A stretch of 64,000 bases of DNA from DASTFY01 sp963769115 (GTDB lineage Bacteria; Actinomycetota; Acidimicrobiia; Acidimicrobiales; Ilumatobacteraceae): NCBI GenBank assembly GCA_963769115.1, contig CAVYKN010000016.1, forward strand, positions 1 through 64,000, read 5' to 3'. Below, in pieces: positions 1 to 9,665 of the stretch. Below the pieces are notes generated by a model, which was not told where the DNA came from, searched no databases, and saw only the letters and a list, made by a program, of their open reading frames with translations. How positions within the stretch are numbered: the stretch's first letter is position 1; each line of letters begins with the position of its first letter. Both the position numbers and the translations under genes were made by a program.

Positions 1-1443
1 AGACATTGAAAGCCGACGGCCCAGGCCGGAGGAGGGGGAGATATGAGGCGTCGAGCTCGGTCTCGACACACAGGTTCCCGACCTCGCACGTATACCGGCC
101 GTTCCAATCGATTACCGTCAGGATGTCAGGTTCGTCGAAGTCCATCGCTCGGACCCCGATCAGATCGGGGAGCCGCGAACCAACGGTCTCGCCGGTCCCG
201 GCGTCACGTAATTCGACCGCTTGGCCATCCGGATCGCTCGTGGCGACGGCAAGGACACTTCCACCGTCGTTGAACACGAGGTCGACCACTCGCGAACCGT
301 GGCCGCGACGGCGATACGGGACCCGGTCGAGGTTGCCCAGAGCGTGAGGTCGCCGGCGTCCGTCGCTGCCGCCAGCACCGATCCATCGGCGGTGAGGGCG
401 ATTGAGGACACCGCCTCGTTCGAGACCTCGATGACCTCCACCTGTTCCATAGTTGCGACGTTCCACAGCGCGACGGTGCCAGCGGAGTCACCCGTCGCGA
501 GTAGCGGTACGCCCGGCTCAGCGGCAACCGCTGTCACCCGCTCGACGATCGGCAGATATCCGACTAGTTCCGGGGTCGCGGCGAGGGTGTTGAGCAATGC
601 GGCGCGCGACTCGACCAGCTGCTGACCGATGTCGCCGTCGGCGAGGAGCTGATCACCGAGATCCTTGCTGGCGACTGCCAGCAGCCACGACAAGTCGGGC
701 TGATGGGGTGACTCAACCTGTGCCTGAGCAGCGATCTGCCGCGTGGCAGCGATCCTCGCTTCCTTGACGGCCTCCGCTTCGGCCTCGACGGCCCGATCGC
801 GGGCGATCAGTGCAATCACCGACGCGGTGACGGCAGCGACCGTGAGTACAGCCAATCCGGCGATCGCGACCCGCCTCACCCGCCTGAATTTCCGGAACTG
901 GACGAGGTCCTCACCGACCAACTCTTCCTTGGACATGCCGTGGAGCCGGGCAGCCAATGTGGCGATGTCGTTCCTGAAGTCGTTGTTGGTACGGATGTCG
1001 AGATCGGTGGCATGGCGATACTTGCGTAGGTCAAGCCAGAGCGGGACGTCCGAGTAAACACCCCAGAGAGCTCGGTGCGCCGCCGTTGAGCGTTCCCAAT
1101 CCCAGTCGCCATCTACCCAATGCAGCTCGCCGCCCGTCTGGATGAGAAGGAGACGATCCCTGGGCTTGGTGGCGAGCCAACGCTCGATCTCGGCTCCCAC
1201 CCACTGCGACCGGGCGCTATCCTCGGACAGCAGCACAATCAACCAGTCAGTGCTGTCCAACTTTGCTTCCAAAGCCTCTTTTAGCCCCGCCGAGATCTCG
1301 AGGGAGGCCTGGTCGAGAAAGACGTTCAATGCCCGTCGCCTATTCCAGGGCTTTGCCAACTTCTGCAGGCCCTCGCGAATCTTCGGCGCGAGCACCCCGT
1401 CGGCGGAGCGGCTGTACGAGATGAACGCGTCGTATTTCACCAC
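1..1443 (-). CDS. TIR domain - membrane anchor - WD40 protein (partial at left edge, frameshifted)
   Basis: The N-terminal ~150 residues are a TIR domain beginning KYDAFISYSRSADG. Its late SQWVGAEIERW segment carries the glutamate expected at the NADase position of bacterial TIRs. A ~23-residue hydrophobic helix follows (VAIAGLAVLTVAAVTA...), then an Ala/Glu-rich coiled coil (RDRAVEAEAEAVKEA), then WD40 repeats (LLATGDSAGTVALWN, LAAATDAGDLTLW). I chose GTG at 1443 (or 1440) because GGGGAGGGA lies just upstream and the TIR fold starts there; an ATG at 1593 would add a low-complexity leader. Near 300 the WD40 reading moves to another frame (GSRVVDLVFNDGGSVLAVA) and stays open past base 1, so the true C-terminus lies outside the window. 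TIR proteins of this kind are candidate immune or NAD-consuming sensors. Domain call is firm, role inferred. Confidence 0.8.
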
Positions 1444-1934
1444 TGCGATCCCTCCCCCGCAACCGCCCGTCCTGGGGCCCGCTGCGCTCGGAGCGAGCCC
1501 GTTCCCGACAATAGCATTGAGCGCACTATGCACGGGACAGTGAGGGATCCGACGGCCTGACGAATGCCTCGGAGCAAGCCGCGAGCAGGCCACTTGCGAG
1601 CGTGCGTAGGTCCCCCAAAAGCAAGTACCCCGTCAGGCCTTGCGGATGCCCCAGAACGCCGGGAGCGTGACGCCGCTCCGGCAGCTGGCGCCGATCGTCA
1701 CGGCTCCGGCTGGTGAGTGCTGACCATCCGTCGAAGGTGGCCCTCCGGCAGGAGAATCACCTCGCGACGGCGGGTCGAGAGCAGTTCGCATCCGCAGGCC
1801 ACCTTCTCTGGCACGCAGCTCCCGTGCGTCGTGGGCCCGCGACCCTGCGCCGCTGTCCACGACGGGGCGACCATCGTCGGCGCGGCGAATTCGGGCCACT
1901 GATACCGTGCCGCGATGCACAGGCTGGGTGAACT
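1444..1934. other. Gene-poor gap
   Basis: No convincing gene in these ~490 bases. Short open frames exist on the minus strand (one ends near 1633, another near 1698), but none shows a domain, a good ribosome binding site or consistent codon bias. The stretch separates the TIR gene (minus) from the dehydrogenase gene (plus), so it must hold the promoters of both if they are transcribed separately. Confidence 0.4.
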
Positions 1935-2909
1935 ATGAAGGCTGCAGTCTGTGAACGATACGGGCCGCCGGACGTCGTGCAGATTCGGGAGGTGCCAAAG
2001 CCTGTGCCGGCGGACGGCGAGGTGCTGGTCAAAGCCTTTGCGACGACGGTCAATTCCGGCGACACCCGGGTGAGGGCCCTGCGGGTCCCACGCGGCCTGC
2101 GCCTGGCGATGCGGCTGAAGCTCGGCTTCACCAAGCCAAAGCAGCCCATCCTCGGTTTCGAGATGGCCGGCCAGGTCGAGGCGGTCGGAAGAGAGGTCAC
2201 TCGCTTCCAGCCGGGCGACAGGGTGGTCGCCTCGCGCGGGTTCGACTTCGGCTGCCACGCCGAATACGTGACCGTGGCCGAACAGGGAGATATCGCCACG
2301 ATTCCCGAGCACCTGAGCTATCAGGATGCCGTGGCTCTCTGTTTCGGCGGCACGACGGCGCTCATCTTCTTCCGACTGGGCAAGCTCGCCTCTGGTGAGA
2401 CGGTGCTGATCAACGGCGCCTCGGGTGCGGTCGGCACGATGGCCGTGCAACTCGCCAAGCACCTCGGCGCCGAGGTGACCGCCGTGTGCAGCGCCGCCAA
2501 CGCGGAACTAGTCAGCGGCCTCGGGGCCGACCACGTCATCGACTACCGAGCGGAAGATTTCACCCGCAACGGGCAGCGCTATGACGTGATCATGGACACT
2601 CACGGCAACGCGCCCTACGCACGGGTCAAGGGCTCGCTGAAACCAGGCGGCCGCTTCCTGATGGTCGTCGGCGATCTCTGGCAGATGCTCGCCGCCACGT
2701 GGCAGAAGGCCACGATCAGCGCCAGCCGGAACGACTCCTCGAAATCCGCCGACAACTACCGAACCCTCATGTCGCTGGCCGAGCAGGGAGTGCTGAAGCC
2801 GGTCATCGATTCCGTCCTGCCATTCGCGCAGATCGTCGAAGCGCACCGCCGGGTCGACGGCGGTCACAAGGTCGGGAGCGTCGTACTCACGTTTGGACAG
2901 GATGACTGA
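1935..2909 (+). CDS. NAD(P)-dependent alcohol dehydrogenase / quinone oxidoreductase-like (MDR superfamily)
   Basis: 324 residues, the usual length for zinc-independent medium-chain reductases. The N-terminal half has the GroES-like fold signature (GEVLVKAFATTVNSGDTRVR, then ILGFEMAGQVEAVG and FQPGDRVVA). The Rossmann half contains NGASGAVGTMAVQLAKHLGA, the AxxGxVG dinucleotide-binding loop of the quinone oxidoreductase branch. I see no structural zinc cysteine cluster. The enzyme probably reduces an enone, quinone or aldehyde with NAD(P)H in the cytoplasm; the substrate cannot be told. ATG at 1935 has GGTGA shortly upstream. It stands alone between the TIR gene and a transposase remnant, so context gives no pathway. 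Confidence 0.88.
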   Translation: MKAAVCERYGPPDVVQIREVPKPVPADGEVLVKAFATTVNSGDTRVRALRVPRGLRLAMRLKLGFTKPKQPILGFEMAGQVEAVGREVTRFQPGDRVVASRGFDFGCHAEYVTVAEQGDIATIPEHLSYQDAVALCFGGTTALIFFRLGKLASGETVLINGASGAVGTMAVQLAKHLGAEVTAVCSAANAELVSGLGADHVIDYRAEDFTRNGQRYDVIMDTHGNAPYARVKGSLKPGGRFLMVVGDLWQMLAATWQKATISASRNDSSKSADNYRTLMSLAEQGVLKPVIDSVLPFAQIVEAHRRVDGGHKVGSVVLTFGQDD

Positions 2910-3447
2910 ACCAAACGCCGACGCGCTGCCCCATATCGATGCTCCTAGGGGTTGTCAAGGGCGAGTTGTTGGCGAGGTAGGTGGTTGTAGACCTCGCGTG
3001 CGATGTAGCGCTTGAGACAGCGGATCGCCGAAGCCAAGGGTCACAGACCTACTTCCACCACTCCACGGGGCACGGCCCAGTTCGTCCGTCACACCAACAA
3101 CCAACGAATGTCGATCAGTTGCTACCGCTTGGCGAGGACGCACGGCTGCCGCGGACCTAGCTCGCCAGTCGGCCGCTGTGAGCTCGACGGCGAGGGCCGC
3201 GGTGTGGGATGTCACCGGCCAGGAGCAAATGGGCGCGATCGTGGGCGACGAGGCGTGGCGGTCGAGACACTACGAGCCGCAGCGATCGTGGTGACGCGCT
3301 ACCCACCTCGCCGCTCCTGGTGGCTCCGTCAGTATCCCGTTGGCTCCGAGGACGACGAGGTCCTTGGCGGTCATCCGTGGTCAACAGCGGTCACGCTCGG
3401 CCACCACCAAAATAGCCTCTGACATGGTAGAATACCAAGTGAGAGGC
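2910..3447. other. Non-coding stretch with insertion-sequence debris
   Basis: Apart from the transposase tail at 2945-3030, I see no gene in this ~540-base stretch upstream of tRNA-Cys. The open frames on both strands are short, Arg/Ser-rich and unlike the surrounding proteins. It looks like decayed sequence left by an old insertion next to the tRNA gene. Confidence 0.4.
2945..3030 (-). pseudogene. Remnant of a transposase C-terminus (IS110-like)
   Basis: Read on the minus strand, this fragment encodes about 27 residues ending in a TAG stop: AIRCLKRYIAREVYNHLP and a short tail. An [IR]xCLKRxIAREV[YF] ending is what I recall from the C-terminus of IS110-family transposases; the family assignment is from memory. 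A stop codon lies in frame a few codons upstream and nothing else of the transposase is visible nearby, so this is a dead fragment. Its position beside tRNA-Cys suggests an old insertion at the tRNA locus. Confidence 0.5.
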
Positions 3448-3522
3448 TGGAGGCGACGCCGGGAATCGAACCCGGGTACAGGGCTTTGCAGGCCCTTGCC
3501 TAAGCCACTCGGCCACGTCGCC
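3448..3522 (-). tRNA. tRNA-Cys (GCA)
   Basis: The minus strand folds as a full cloverleaf. The 7-bp acceptor stem GGCGACG/CGTCGCC closes at 3522 and 3452. The anticodon arm GGGCCTGCAAAGCCC carries anticodon GCA, and the T arm contains GTTCGATTC. The discriminator base is U (position 3451), as expected for cysteine tRNA. The CCA tail is encoded in the genome at 3450-3448. Confidence 0.97.
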
Positions 3523-3555
3523 AGGCGGTCCCTGACGGGACAGCGAGGGGCAACC

Positions 3556-4080
3556 CTACCCGGCGGCCGGTAAGCGGAGCACGGCCTGATTCCTCGTCCG
3601 GCGCCTCGTGTTCGTCACCATCAGCACGCCCTCGCCGTCCACCTGGACGTCCAGCCGGCGCCACGATCGCCCGACAGGGAACGTCACCATGACCGCCTCG
3701 ACCGGCGCCACGGCCCCGTCCGCCGCGACCACCTGCAGACCAGACCACCGAGCCACCACGGGAGCCCCCGAAGGCGGCTCGTCGAGCTCCATCCACGCGG
3801 CGATGTCAACCAACCTTGACGATTCCGCCGCTGCGAGTTCCACCGGGACGCCTACCCCGGCGACCCATGCGGCCGGCGCCACGACCGGCCCGGCCGCTTG
3901 GAGCCCCCAGCGCACACCACCGCCAACAGGCGGGTCCAGCACCTCCAAGACCGCCGAGGCCGCCACCACGCGCACCGCAACAGGGATCTGCCACCACAGC
4001 TGCACCCCCTCCCCCGGCCCCACTGCGGCGACGCTATGCCGCGCCTCGACGTCCCGAGCGCGCGCATGAGGAAGAATCAC
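3556..4080 (-). CDS. Hypothetical protein
   Basis: Open frame of 174 codons from a GTG at 4080, ending 33 bases before tRNA-Cys on the same strand. The product is rich in Val, Ala and Trp and looks like an all-beta single-domain protein (VQLWWQIPVAVRVV, RSWRRLDVQVDGEGVLMVTN). I do not recognise a family. The start is doubtful: the GTG at 4080 leaves only five bases to the divergent PPK2 gene, and another GTG at 4005 follows a GGGGGAGG stretch and would give MQLWWQIPV. The plus-strand alternative (3608-4069) is low-complexity Ser/Thr/Pro and looks like a shadow. Confidence 0.5.
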   Translation of the reverse strand: MILPHARARDVEARHSVAAVGPGEGVQLWWQIPVAVRVVAASAVLEVLDPPVGGGVRWGLQAAGPVVAPAAWVAGVGVPVELAAAESSRLVDIAAWMELDEPPSGAPVVARWSGLQVVAADGAVAPVEAVMVTFPVGRSWRRLDVQVDGEGVLMVTNTRRRTRNQAVLRLPAAG

Positions 4081-4085
4081 CGGCC

Positions 4086-5000
4086 ATGACGATCTCCCGC
4101 TCTGTCCTCGCTCGCCTGCGCGTCGACCCCGGCGACGCGGCCGGACTCACCAAGCGCGACCCGGCCTGGCACGGCGGCAAGGCGCTCGCCCACCTCAGCG
4201 GCAAGGCCGGCAAGAAGCAGGCCGTGCACGACCTCGAGCAGTCACGACAGGAGATCGCCCGTGAGCAGGAGCTCCTCTGGGCCGACGACTCGCAGTCGCT
4301 CCTCCTGATCTTCCAGGCCATGGACGCCGCCGGCAAGGACGGCACCATCGGGCACGTCATGGCCGGCGTGAACCCGCAGGGCTGCGAGGTCACCTCGTTC
4401 AAGCAGCCCTCGGCCGAGGAGCTCGACCACGACTTCCTGTGGCGGACGGCGAAGGCCGCGCCCGAGCGGGGGCGGATCGGCATCTTCAACCGCTCCCACT
4501 ACGAGGAGGTCCTCGTCGTCCGCGTCCACCCGGAGTTCCTCGCCAAGCAGCAGTTGCCGCCGGGGCACAGAGGGAAGCGCTTCTGGAAGGAGCGCTTCGA
4601 GAGCATCAACGACTTCGAGCAGCACCTGACCCGCAACGGGACGACCATCATCAAGTTCTTCCTGCACGTCTCCAAGGAGGAGCAGCGCCGCCGGCTGCTC
4701 GACCGGCTGATCGAACCCGGCAAGGAGTGGAAGTTCTCAGCCAACGACGTGGCCGAACGCCACCACTGGGACGAGTACATGCATGCCTACGAGGAGGCGA
4801 TCACGGCCACGTCGACCAAGTGGGCGCCCTGGTACGTGATCCCCGCCGACCACAAGCCGCTGATGCGGGTGCTGGTGGCCGGCGTCGTGGTCGAGACGAT
4901 CCGCTCGATGGACCTCGCCTTCCCGACCGTGAGCGACGAGGCCCACGTGGCCAACGAGGAGGCCCGCCAGGTGCTGGAAGCCGAAGGAGCCTCGTCGTGA
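4086..5000 (+). CDS. ppk2: Polyphosphate kinase 2 family protein (PPK2)
   Basis: 304 residues. The Walker A-like loop FQAMDAAGKDGTIGHV and the lid/Walker B segment IGIFNRSHYEEVLVVRVHPE are diagnostic of PPK2, which transfers phosphate between polyphosphate and nucleotides in the cytoplasm. WKFSANDVAERHHWDEYMHAYEEAI is the conserved C-terminal helix block of the family. I chose ATG 4086 because homology begins there and GAGGA lies upstream; the frame is open further upstream but becomes low-complexity Pro/Arg. Its stop overlaps the GTG of the XdhC gene (GTGA), so the two are translationally coupled. Whether it prefers ADP, AMP or GDP cannot be read by eye. Confidence 0.9.
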   Translation: MTISRSVLARLRVDPGDAAGLTKRDPAWHGGKALAHLSGKAGKKQAVHDLEQSRQEIAREQELLWADDSQSLLLIFQAMDAAGKDGTIGHVMAGVNPQGCEVTSFKQPSAEELDHDFLWRTAKAAPERGRIGIFNRSHYEEVLVVRVHPEFLAKQQLPPGHRGKRFWKERFESINDFEQHLTRNGTTIIKFFLHVSKEEQRRRLLDRLIEPGKEWKFSANDVAERHHWDEYMHAYEEAITATSTKWAPWYVIPADHKPLMRVLVAGVVVETIRSMDLAFPTVSDEAHVANEEARQVLEAEGASS

Positions 5001-6008
5001 CCACCATCGCCGGTCAGGCCGCGATGGCCCGGTCGTGGATCGACGACGGGCGGGCCGGCGCGCTCGTGCGGGTCACCGACACCGTCGGGCTCGGGCCCCG
5101 ACCGACCGACGAGCTGCTGCTGGTGGATGGCGACGGGCGCACGGAAGGCTCGTTGCTCGGGGGCACCCTCGACACCACACTCATTGATGCGGCGCAGGAC
5201 CTGCTGCGCGGCGACGACGCACTCGCCACGCTGGGGCTCGACATCGGGGATGACGACGCCGAGCGGGCCGGGCTCACCTGCGGCGGACACGTCAACGTCC
5301 TCATCCAGCGGCTCGACCAGGTGCCGCTGGCGCTGTGGGACGCGCTGGCCGACGGGCGGCCGGCCGCGCTGGCGACGGCCCTCGACGGGTCCGGCACCAC
5401 CGTCCACCGGCCCCGACAGGCGGCCGACGGGACGCTCGGATCACCCGCGCTCGACGATGCCGCCCGCGCCGTCGCCGAGCCGCTGTTGGGGCGGCCGGGC
5501 CGCCACGTCGAGCGGGCCCGCGCCGGCGACACGGAGATCGTGGTCGAGGCCTGGCACCCGGTGCCCCGCGTGGTCGTCGTCGGGGCGTCGGCGATGAGCG
5601 ACGCCATGGTGGCCCAGGCCGGCCTGCTCGGGTGGCCCGCGGCCATCGTCATCGAGGCCGACGAGGCGCTGACCGAAGCCCGACGCGCTCGGCGCGGGCG
5701 ACGTGATCGTCGTCGTCGACCACGATCACGATCTGGCGACGCCGGTGCTGACGGCCGCGCTGGCCGGACCGGCCGGCTACGTCGGCGGGCTCGGCTCCCG
5801 CCACACGCAGACCGAGCGGCGGGCGCGCCTTCAGGCGGCCGGGGTCGACGACGCCACCATGGAGCGGTACCACGGCCCGACCGGGCTGGATCTGGGCGCG
5901 CGGACACCGGCCGAGACGGCCGTGTCCATCGTCGCCGAGGTGCTGGCCGAGCGATCGGGCCGCCCGGCGGCGCCCCTCGAGCAGACGACCGGCCGGGTCA
6001 GCGGCTGA
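4997..6008 (+). CDS. XdhC/CoxI family protein (frameshifted)
   Basis: Begins at GTG 4997, overlapping the PPK2 stop, with GGAGC upstream. The N-terminal part has the XdhC/CoxI signature (LVRVTDTVGLGPRPTDELLL, EGSLLGGTLD, and GLTCGGHVNVLIQ with the conserved cysteine). The C-terminal Rossmann half continues with PRVVVVGASAMSDAMVAQA. At about 5683 the frame changes in a CCC run; dropping one C restores DALGAGDVIVVVDHDHDL and then GYVGGLGSRHTQ, the classic XdhC C-terminal motif, to a stop at 6008. The family inserts or matures the molybdenum cofactor of xanthine or CO dehydrogenases, but no such dehydrogenase is in the window. The shift is probably a sequence error. Confidence 0.82.
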
Positions 6009-7300
6009 CGGTCCGCCGCCGCTGCTGCTGCTGCTTGCGCTGCTGCTGCGCCCTGCGGGCCCGGCCGTTGCGGTCCTGGTGGCGGTTGCGGTCCTGGTGG
6101 TGGTTGCGGGGCCGCGGCGCCGTTGCCGCAGGCTCGGCCTGGGTCTCGGCCACGACAGACACCGCCACGACGGGCTCACCCAATGACGTCACGTCCGGTC
6201 GATCCACGCCTTCGTCCACGCCGAGCGCCCGCTGCATGAGCCGCGTCGCCCGCACCTGCGGATCCAGGATCAGCGACACCACGGTGCCGCTCTCCCCCGC
6301 CCGGGCGGTGCGGCCGGAACGGTGCACGTAGTCCTTGTGGTCAGCCGGCGGGTCGAAGTGGACCACGCAGCCGACGGCGTCGACGTGGATCCCGCGGGCG
6401 GCCACGTCGGTCGCCACGAGGGCCCGGGCCCGGCCGGCGGCGAACGTCGCCAGCGCCCGCTCCCGCTGAGGCTGCGACCGGTTGCCGTGGATGGCGACGG
6501 CCCGCACGCCCGCGGTGCCGAGCTGCTTGACCAGCCGATCGGCGCCGTGCTTGGTGCGGCAGAAGACGATGGCCGAGCCGTGACGGGACACGATGTCGGC
6601 GGTCAGGGCCACCCGGCTCGACGGGTCCGTGCGCCAGAAGACGTGGCGGACGTCGCCGGCCTCGTCCTCGTCGGCCACCACCTCGTGGCGGCGCGGGTCA
6701 CGCTGGTAGCGGCGCACCAGCACGTCGACGGCACCGTCGAGCGTGGCCGAGAACAGCAGCGTCTGGCGATCGGCGGCCGTGGCGTCCAGCAAGCGCTTGA
6801 CCGCGGGCAGGAAGCCCATGTCGGCCATGCGGTCGGCCTCGTCGACGACGGCGATGCAGCACGTCCGACAGGTCGATGACCCGCTGCGCGACCAGGTCCT
6901 CCAGGCGGCCGGGGCAGGCGACGACGATGTCGACGCCGCGCTCGAGGGCCGACCGCTGCGCGCCGTAGCCGACGCCGCCGTAGATGGCGAGCACGCGCCG
7001 ATCGAAGGTCGACGCCAGCGGCACCAGCTCCTTGCGGACCTGCTCGGCCAGCTCACGGGTGGGGACGAGCACGAGCGCCGTCGGCCGGCGGGGCCGCGAC
7101 TTCTCGGTGCGCGTCGCCAGCGGCAGCGCGAAGGCCAGCGTCTTGCCGGAGCCCGTCGGGGCGCGGCCGGCGATGTCATGTCCGGCCAGCGCGTCGGGCA
7201 GGACGGCGGCCTGGATGGGGAAGGGGGTGGTGATCCGGCGACGGTCGAGCGTCGCCACGAGCGCGGCGGGCACGCCGAGGTCGGCGAAGGTGGGGGTCAA
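5998..7300 (-). CDS. DEAD/DEAH-box RNA helicase (frameshifted)
   Basis: N-terminal part: Q-motif region (TPFPIQAAVLP), Walker A APTGSGKT, motif Ia PTRELAEQV and motif Ib PGRLEDLV. Then, in another frame from about 6860, motif II VVDEADRM, motif III LLFSATL and the helicase C domain (IVFCRTKHGADRLV, ALVATDVAARGIHVDAV, HRSGRTARAGESG). The tail is Arg/Gln-rich, built partly on a tandem repeat of an 18-base unit around 6067-6102 and CTG runs at 6020-6050, as in RhlE-type RNA helicases. TTG at 7300 is preferred because GGAG lies six bases upstream; another TTG is at 7312. Its end overlaps the convergent XdhC gene by 11 bases. Probably unwinds structured RNA in the cytoplasm. The single shift is likely an indel error. 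Confidence 0.88.
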
Positions 7301-7375
7301 GGAAGGCTCCAATTCGAGGGCGATGAGAGGCCAGCTCGAGTGGATCCCTTCCTACGGGGATGCCCTGCGGGCCCA

Positions 7376-7414
7376 CCGGCAACGACTGCCGGCGTCGATC
7401 CGGCACCCTGCCGG
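7376..7414. terminator. Two tandem GC hairpins between the S9 peptidase and helicase genes
   Basis: CCGGCA-N5-TGCCGG (7376-7392) is followed eight bases later by CCGGCA-CCC-TGCCGG (7400-7414). Neither has a T-tract, so intrinsic termination is uncertain. The position, just downstream of the S9 peptidase stop and upstream of the helicase on the same strand, would suit a transcription boundary or mRNA-stabilising element. Confidence 0.35.
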
Positions 7415-7484
7415 ACCTCGGAAGACTACCGGCGGCCGGCCCCAAGTCCTCGGATGATCGCCGGACAGCCGGGCCGCGCCGCGA

Positions 7485-9482
7485 TCAGCCGCGGTCGATC
7501 GGTACCGGCTCGATCCCCTCGCCCGCCGGCAGCTCGAAGCCGAGGATCTGGCCGTAGAACGACAGCTCGGCGTCCAGCGCGCGGCGGATGTTGGCGGCCT
7601 GGCGGAAGCCGTGCTGCTCGCCCTCGAAGGCCACGTACGCCACCGGCACGCGCCGGTCCTTCAGCGCGGCGACGATCATCTCGGACTGCGACGGCGGCAC
7701 CACGGGGTCATCGAGGCCCTGCAGCACGATCAGCGGCTCGTCGAAGCCATCGAGGTGGTGGATGGGCGAGCGGGCCACGTACCGGTCCCGCCGCTCGGGG
7801 TACGGGCCGATCAGTCCATCCAGGTAGCGGCTCTCGAACTTGTGGGTGTCGGTGGCCAGCGCCTCGAGATCGGCGATGCCGTAGTGGCTGGCCCCGGCCG
7901 CAGAAGACGTCACCGGTGGACAGCGCAGACAGGGTGGTGAACCCGCCGGCGGAGCCACCGCGGATGCACAGCCGCTCGGGGTCCACCCGGCCCTGCTCGG
8001 CCAGCCAGCGGGCGGCGGCCATGCAGTCCTCGACGTCGGCGACCCCCCACGACTCCCGGAGCAGGTTGCGGTACGCCCGGCCGAACCCGGTCGAGCCCCG
8101 GTAGTTCACGTCGACGACGGCGAACCCCCGCGACGTCCAGTACTGCACGCCCAGCCGCAGCGCGGGGATGGCGCTGGCGGTCGGGCCGCCGTGGATCATC
8201 ACCAGGAGGGGCGGGCGTGAGCCGGGCGGCCCGGTGAACCCGGGGTTGACGGGGGGATAGAACAGCCCGAACGCCGTGGCCCCGCTCCCGGGCGCACCGG
8301 TGGGGAACTCGATCGACTCGGGCGCGGAGAACTGCTCGGCCGGCAGCCCGAGGTCCCGCGGCGGGCGCAGCACCGAGACGCCGCCCTGCGGATCGACGGC
8401 CACGACCGCGGCCTCGGTCGTCGGCGACGCGCCGACGAACACCACCGCGTCGTCGCGGGCCACCACGGAGTCGACGGTCGAGAAGGGGACGTCGAGCGTC
8501 CGCAGCGAGCCGTCGGCCTCGCGCAGCATGAGGTTGTCGAAGCCGTTGCGACTGCAACCGAAGGCGACCCGCCCGCCCGGCAGGAACGCGTAGCGGGACT
8601 GGCCGAAGACCCACTGGGGTACGCCGATCTCGCCGTCGATCTCGACCATCGGCTCGACGCCGCCCGACGGCGTCCACCGGTAGAGGTTCCACCAGCCGGT
8701 CCGGTCGGAGATGAACCAGAGGGAGCCGTCCTCGTGCCAGCGGGGCTGCCCGACCGACTCGTCGTCGCCGCCGGCCACGACCACGGCTGTGCCGTCGCCC
8801 TCACGGACCATCAGGCGGGTGGCGTCCCACGGCATGTTCGGGTGGTCCCACTCCAGCCAGCAGATGGTCCCGCCGTCGGGGCTCCAGCGGGGATTGGACA
8901 CGAAGTCCGGGCCCGGTGACGACGACCTCGACATCGTCCGGCTCGACCAGAGCGCCAGCCGACCCGCCGGCCCCCTCGTCAGCTTGGAGGCGGACGATCT
9001 CGTTCACCGCGTCAGCGGGCCCGCCGCCGGCGACGTGACGCTCACGCACACAGAGCAGCCAGCGGCCGTCGGGCGAGACATCGCCGTCGGCCCACCGATC
9101 CCCCTTCTTCACCGCGGGCTCGGCGGTCACGGCCGTGGGCACGCCGCCGGGGTCCAGCCGGTACAGGCGCTGGTCGGCCCAGTTGGCGAACCACACCCGG
9201 CCGTCCCTCACCCACCAGGAGCCGCCGCCGTACTCGTGGGCGGCCGTGCGGGCGTTCCAGCCCTCGGGCAGGACGTCGACCGGGTCGGCGCCCGGCGCCG
9301 AGCCGCACCAGCTGCGTCCGCCCACCCTCTTCCGGGCGCTGTTCGGACCACCAGACGTCGTCACCGTCGACCCGCACCTCGGACAGCCCGGCCGCGGCCC
9401 GCACGATGAGCTCGGACGTGATCGGCGTCGGCCAGGAGCCGTACGGCAGCACGGTCGGCGGAGCGGGATCAGGCTGCGGCAC
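7485..9482 (-). CDS. S9 family serine peptidase, prolyl oligopeptidase/acylaminoacyl peptidase type (frameshifted)
   Basis: About 665 residues spread over several frames. N-terminal beta-propeller: SELIVRAAAGLSEVRVDGDD, then AHEYGGGSWWVRDGRVWF, then PRWSPDGGTICWLEW and FGCSRNGFDNLML. C-terminal alpha/beta hydrolase: LLVMIHGGPTA (oxyanion region), nucleophile elbow CIRGGSAGGF, acid region VLQGLDDPVVPP and catalytic histidine FEGEQHGF. The frame changes near 9310, 8930 and 7910; the pieces join into one conserved order with nothing missing, which points to sequence indels. The start is unsure: GTG codons at 9506, 9494 and 9482 all precede PQPDPAPP. No signal peptide is visible, so it is probably a cytoplasmic peptidase trimming short peptides. 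Confidence 0.85.
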
Positions 9483-9665
9483 GGTTGGTGGCACGGTCGG
9501 CGGCACGGCCGGCGAGCGTACCGAGCGCCCGTCCCGTGCCTGGGACGAACACTCCGACCGCGTGGCGGCCGGCACGTATCACCCGCTGCCGGTCACCCGA
9601 CTCCCACGACCATGCCCGCCACCCGCACGCGCCCGCGCACCCGCGCCCGCACCGACTCCGCCGCC

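Noticed and set aside
1698..2462. 254-codon minus-strand frame opposite the dehydrogenase
   Set aside because: Mostly antisense to the dehydrogenase gene; the free part (1698-1930) has no recognisable domain.
3608..4069. Plus-strand 153-codon frame upstream of PPK2
   Set aside because: Ser/Thr/Pro low-complexity and antisense to a more protein-like minus-strand frame.
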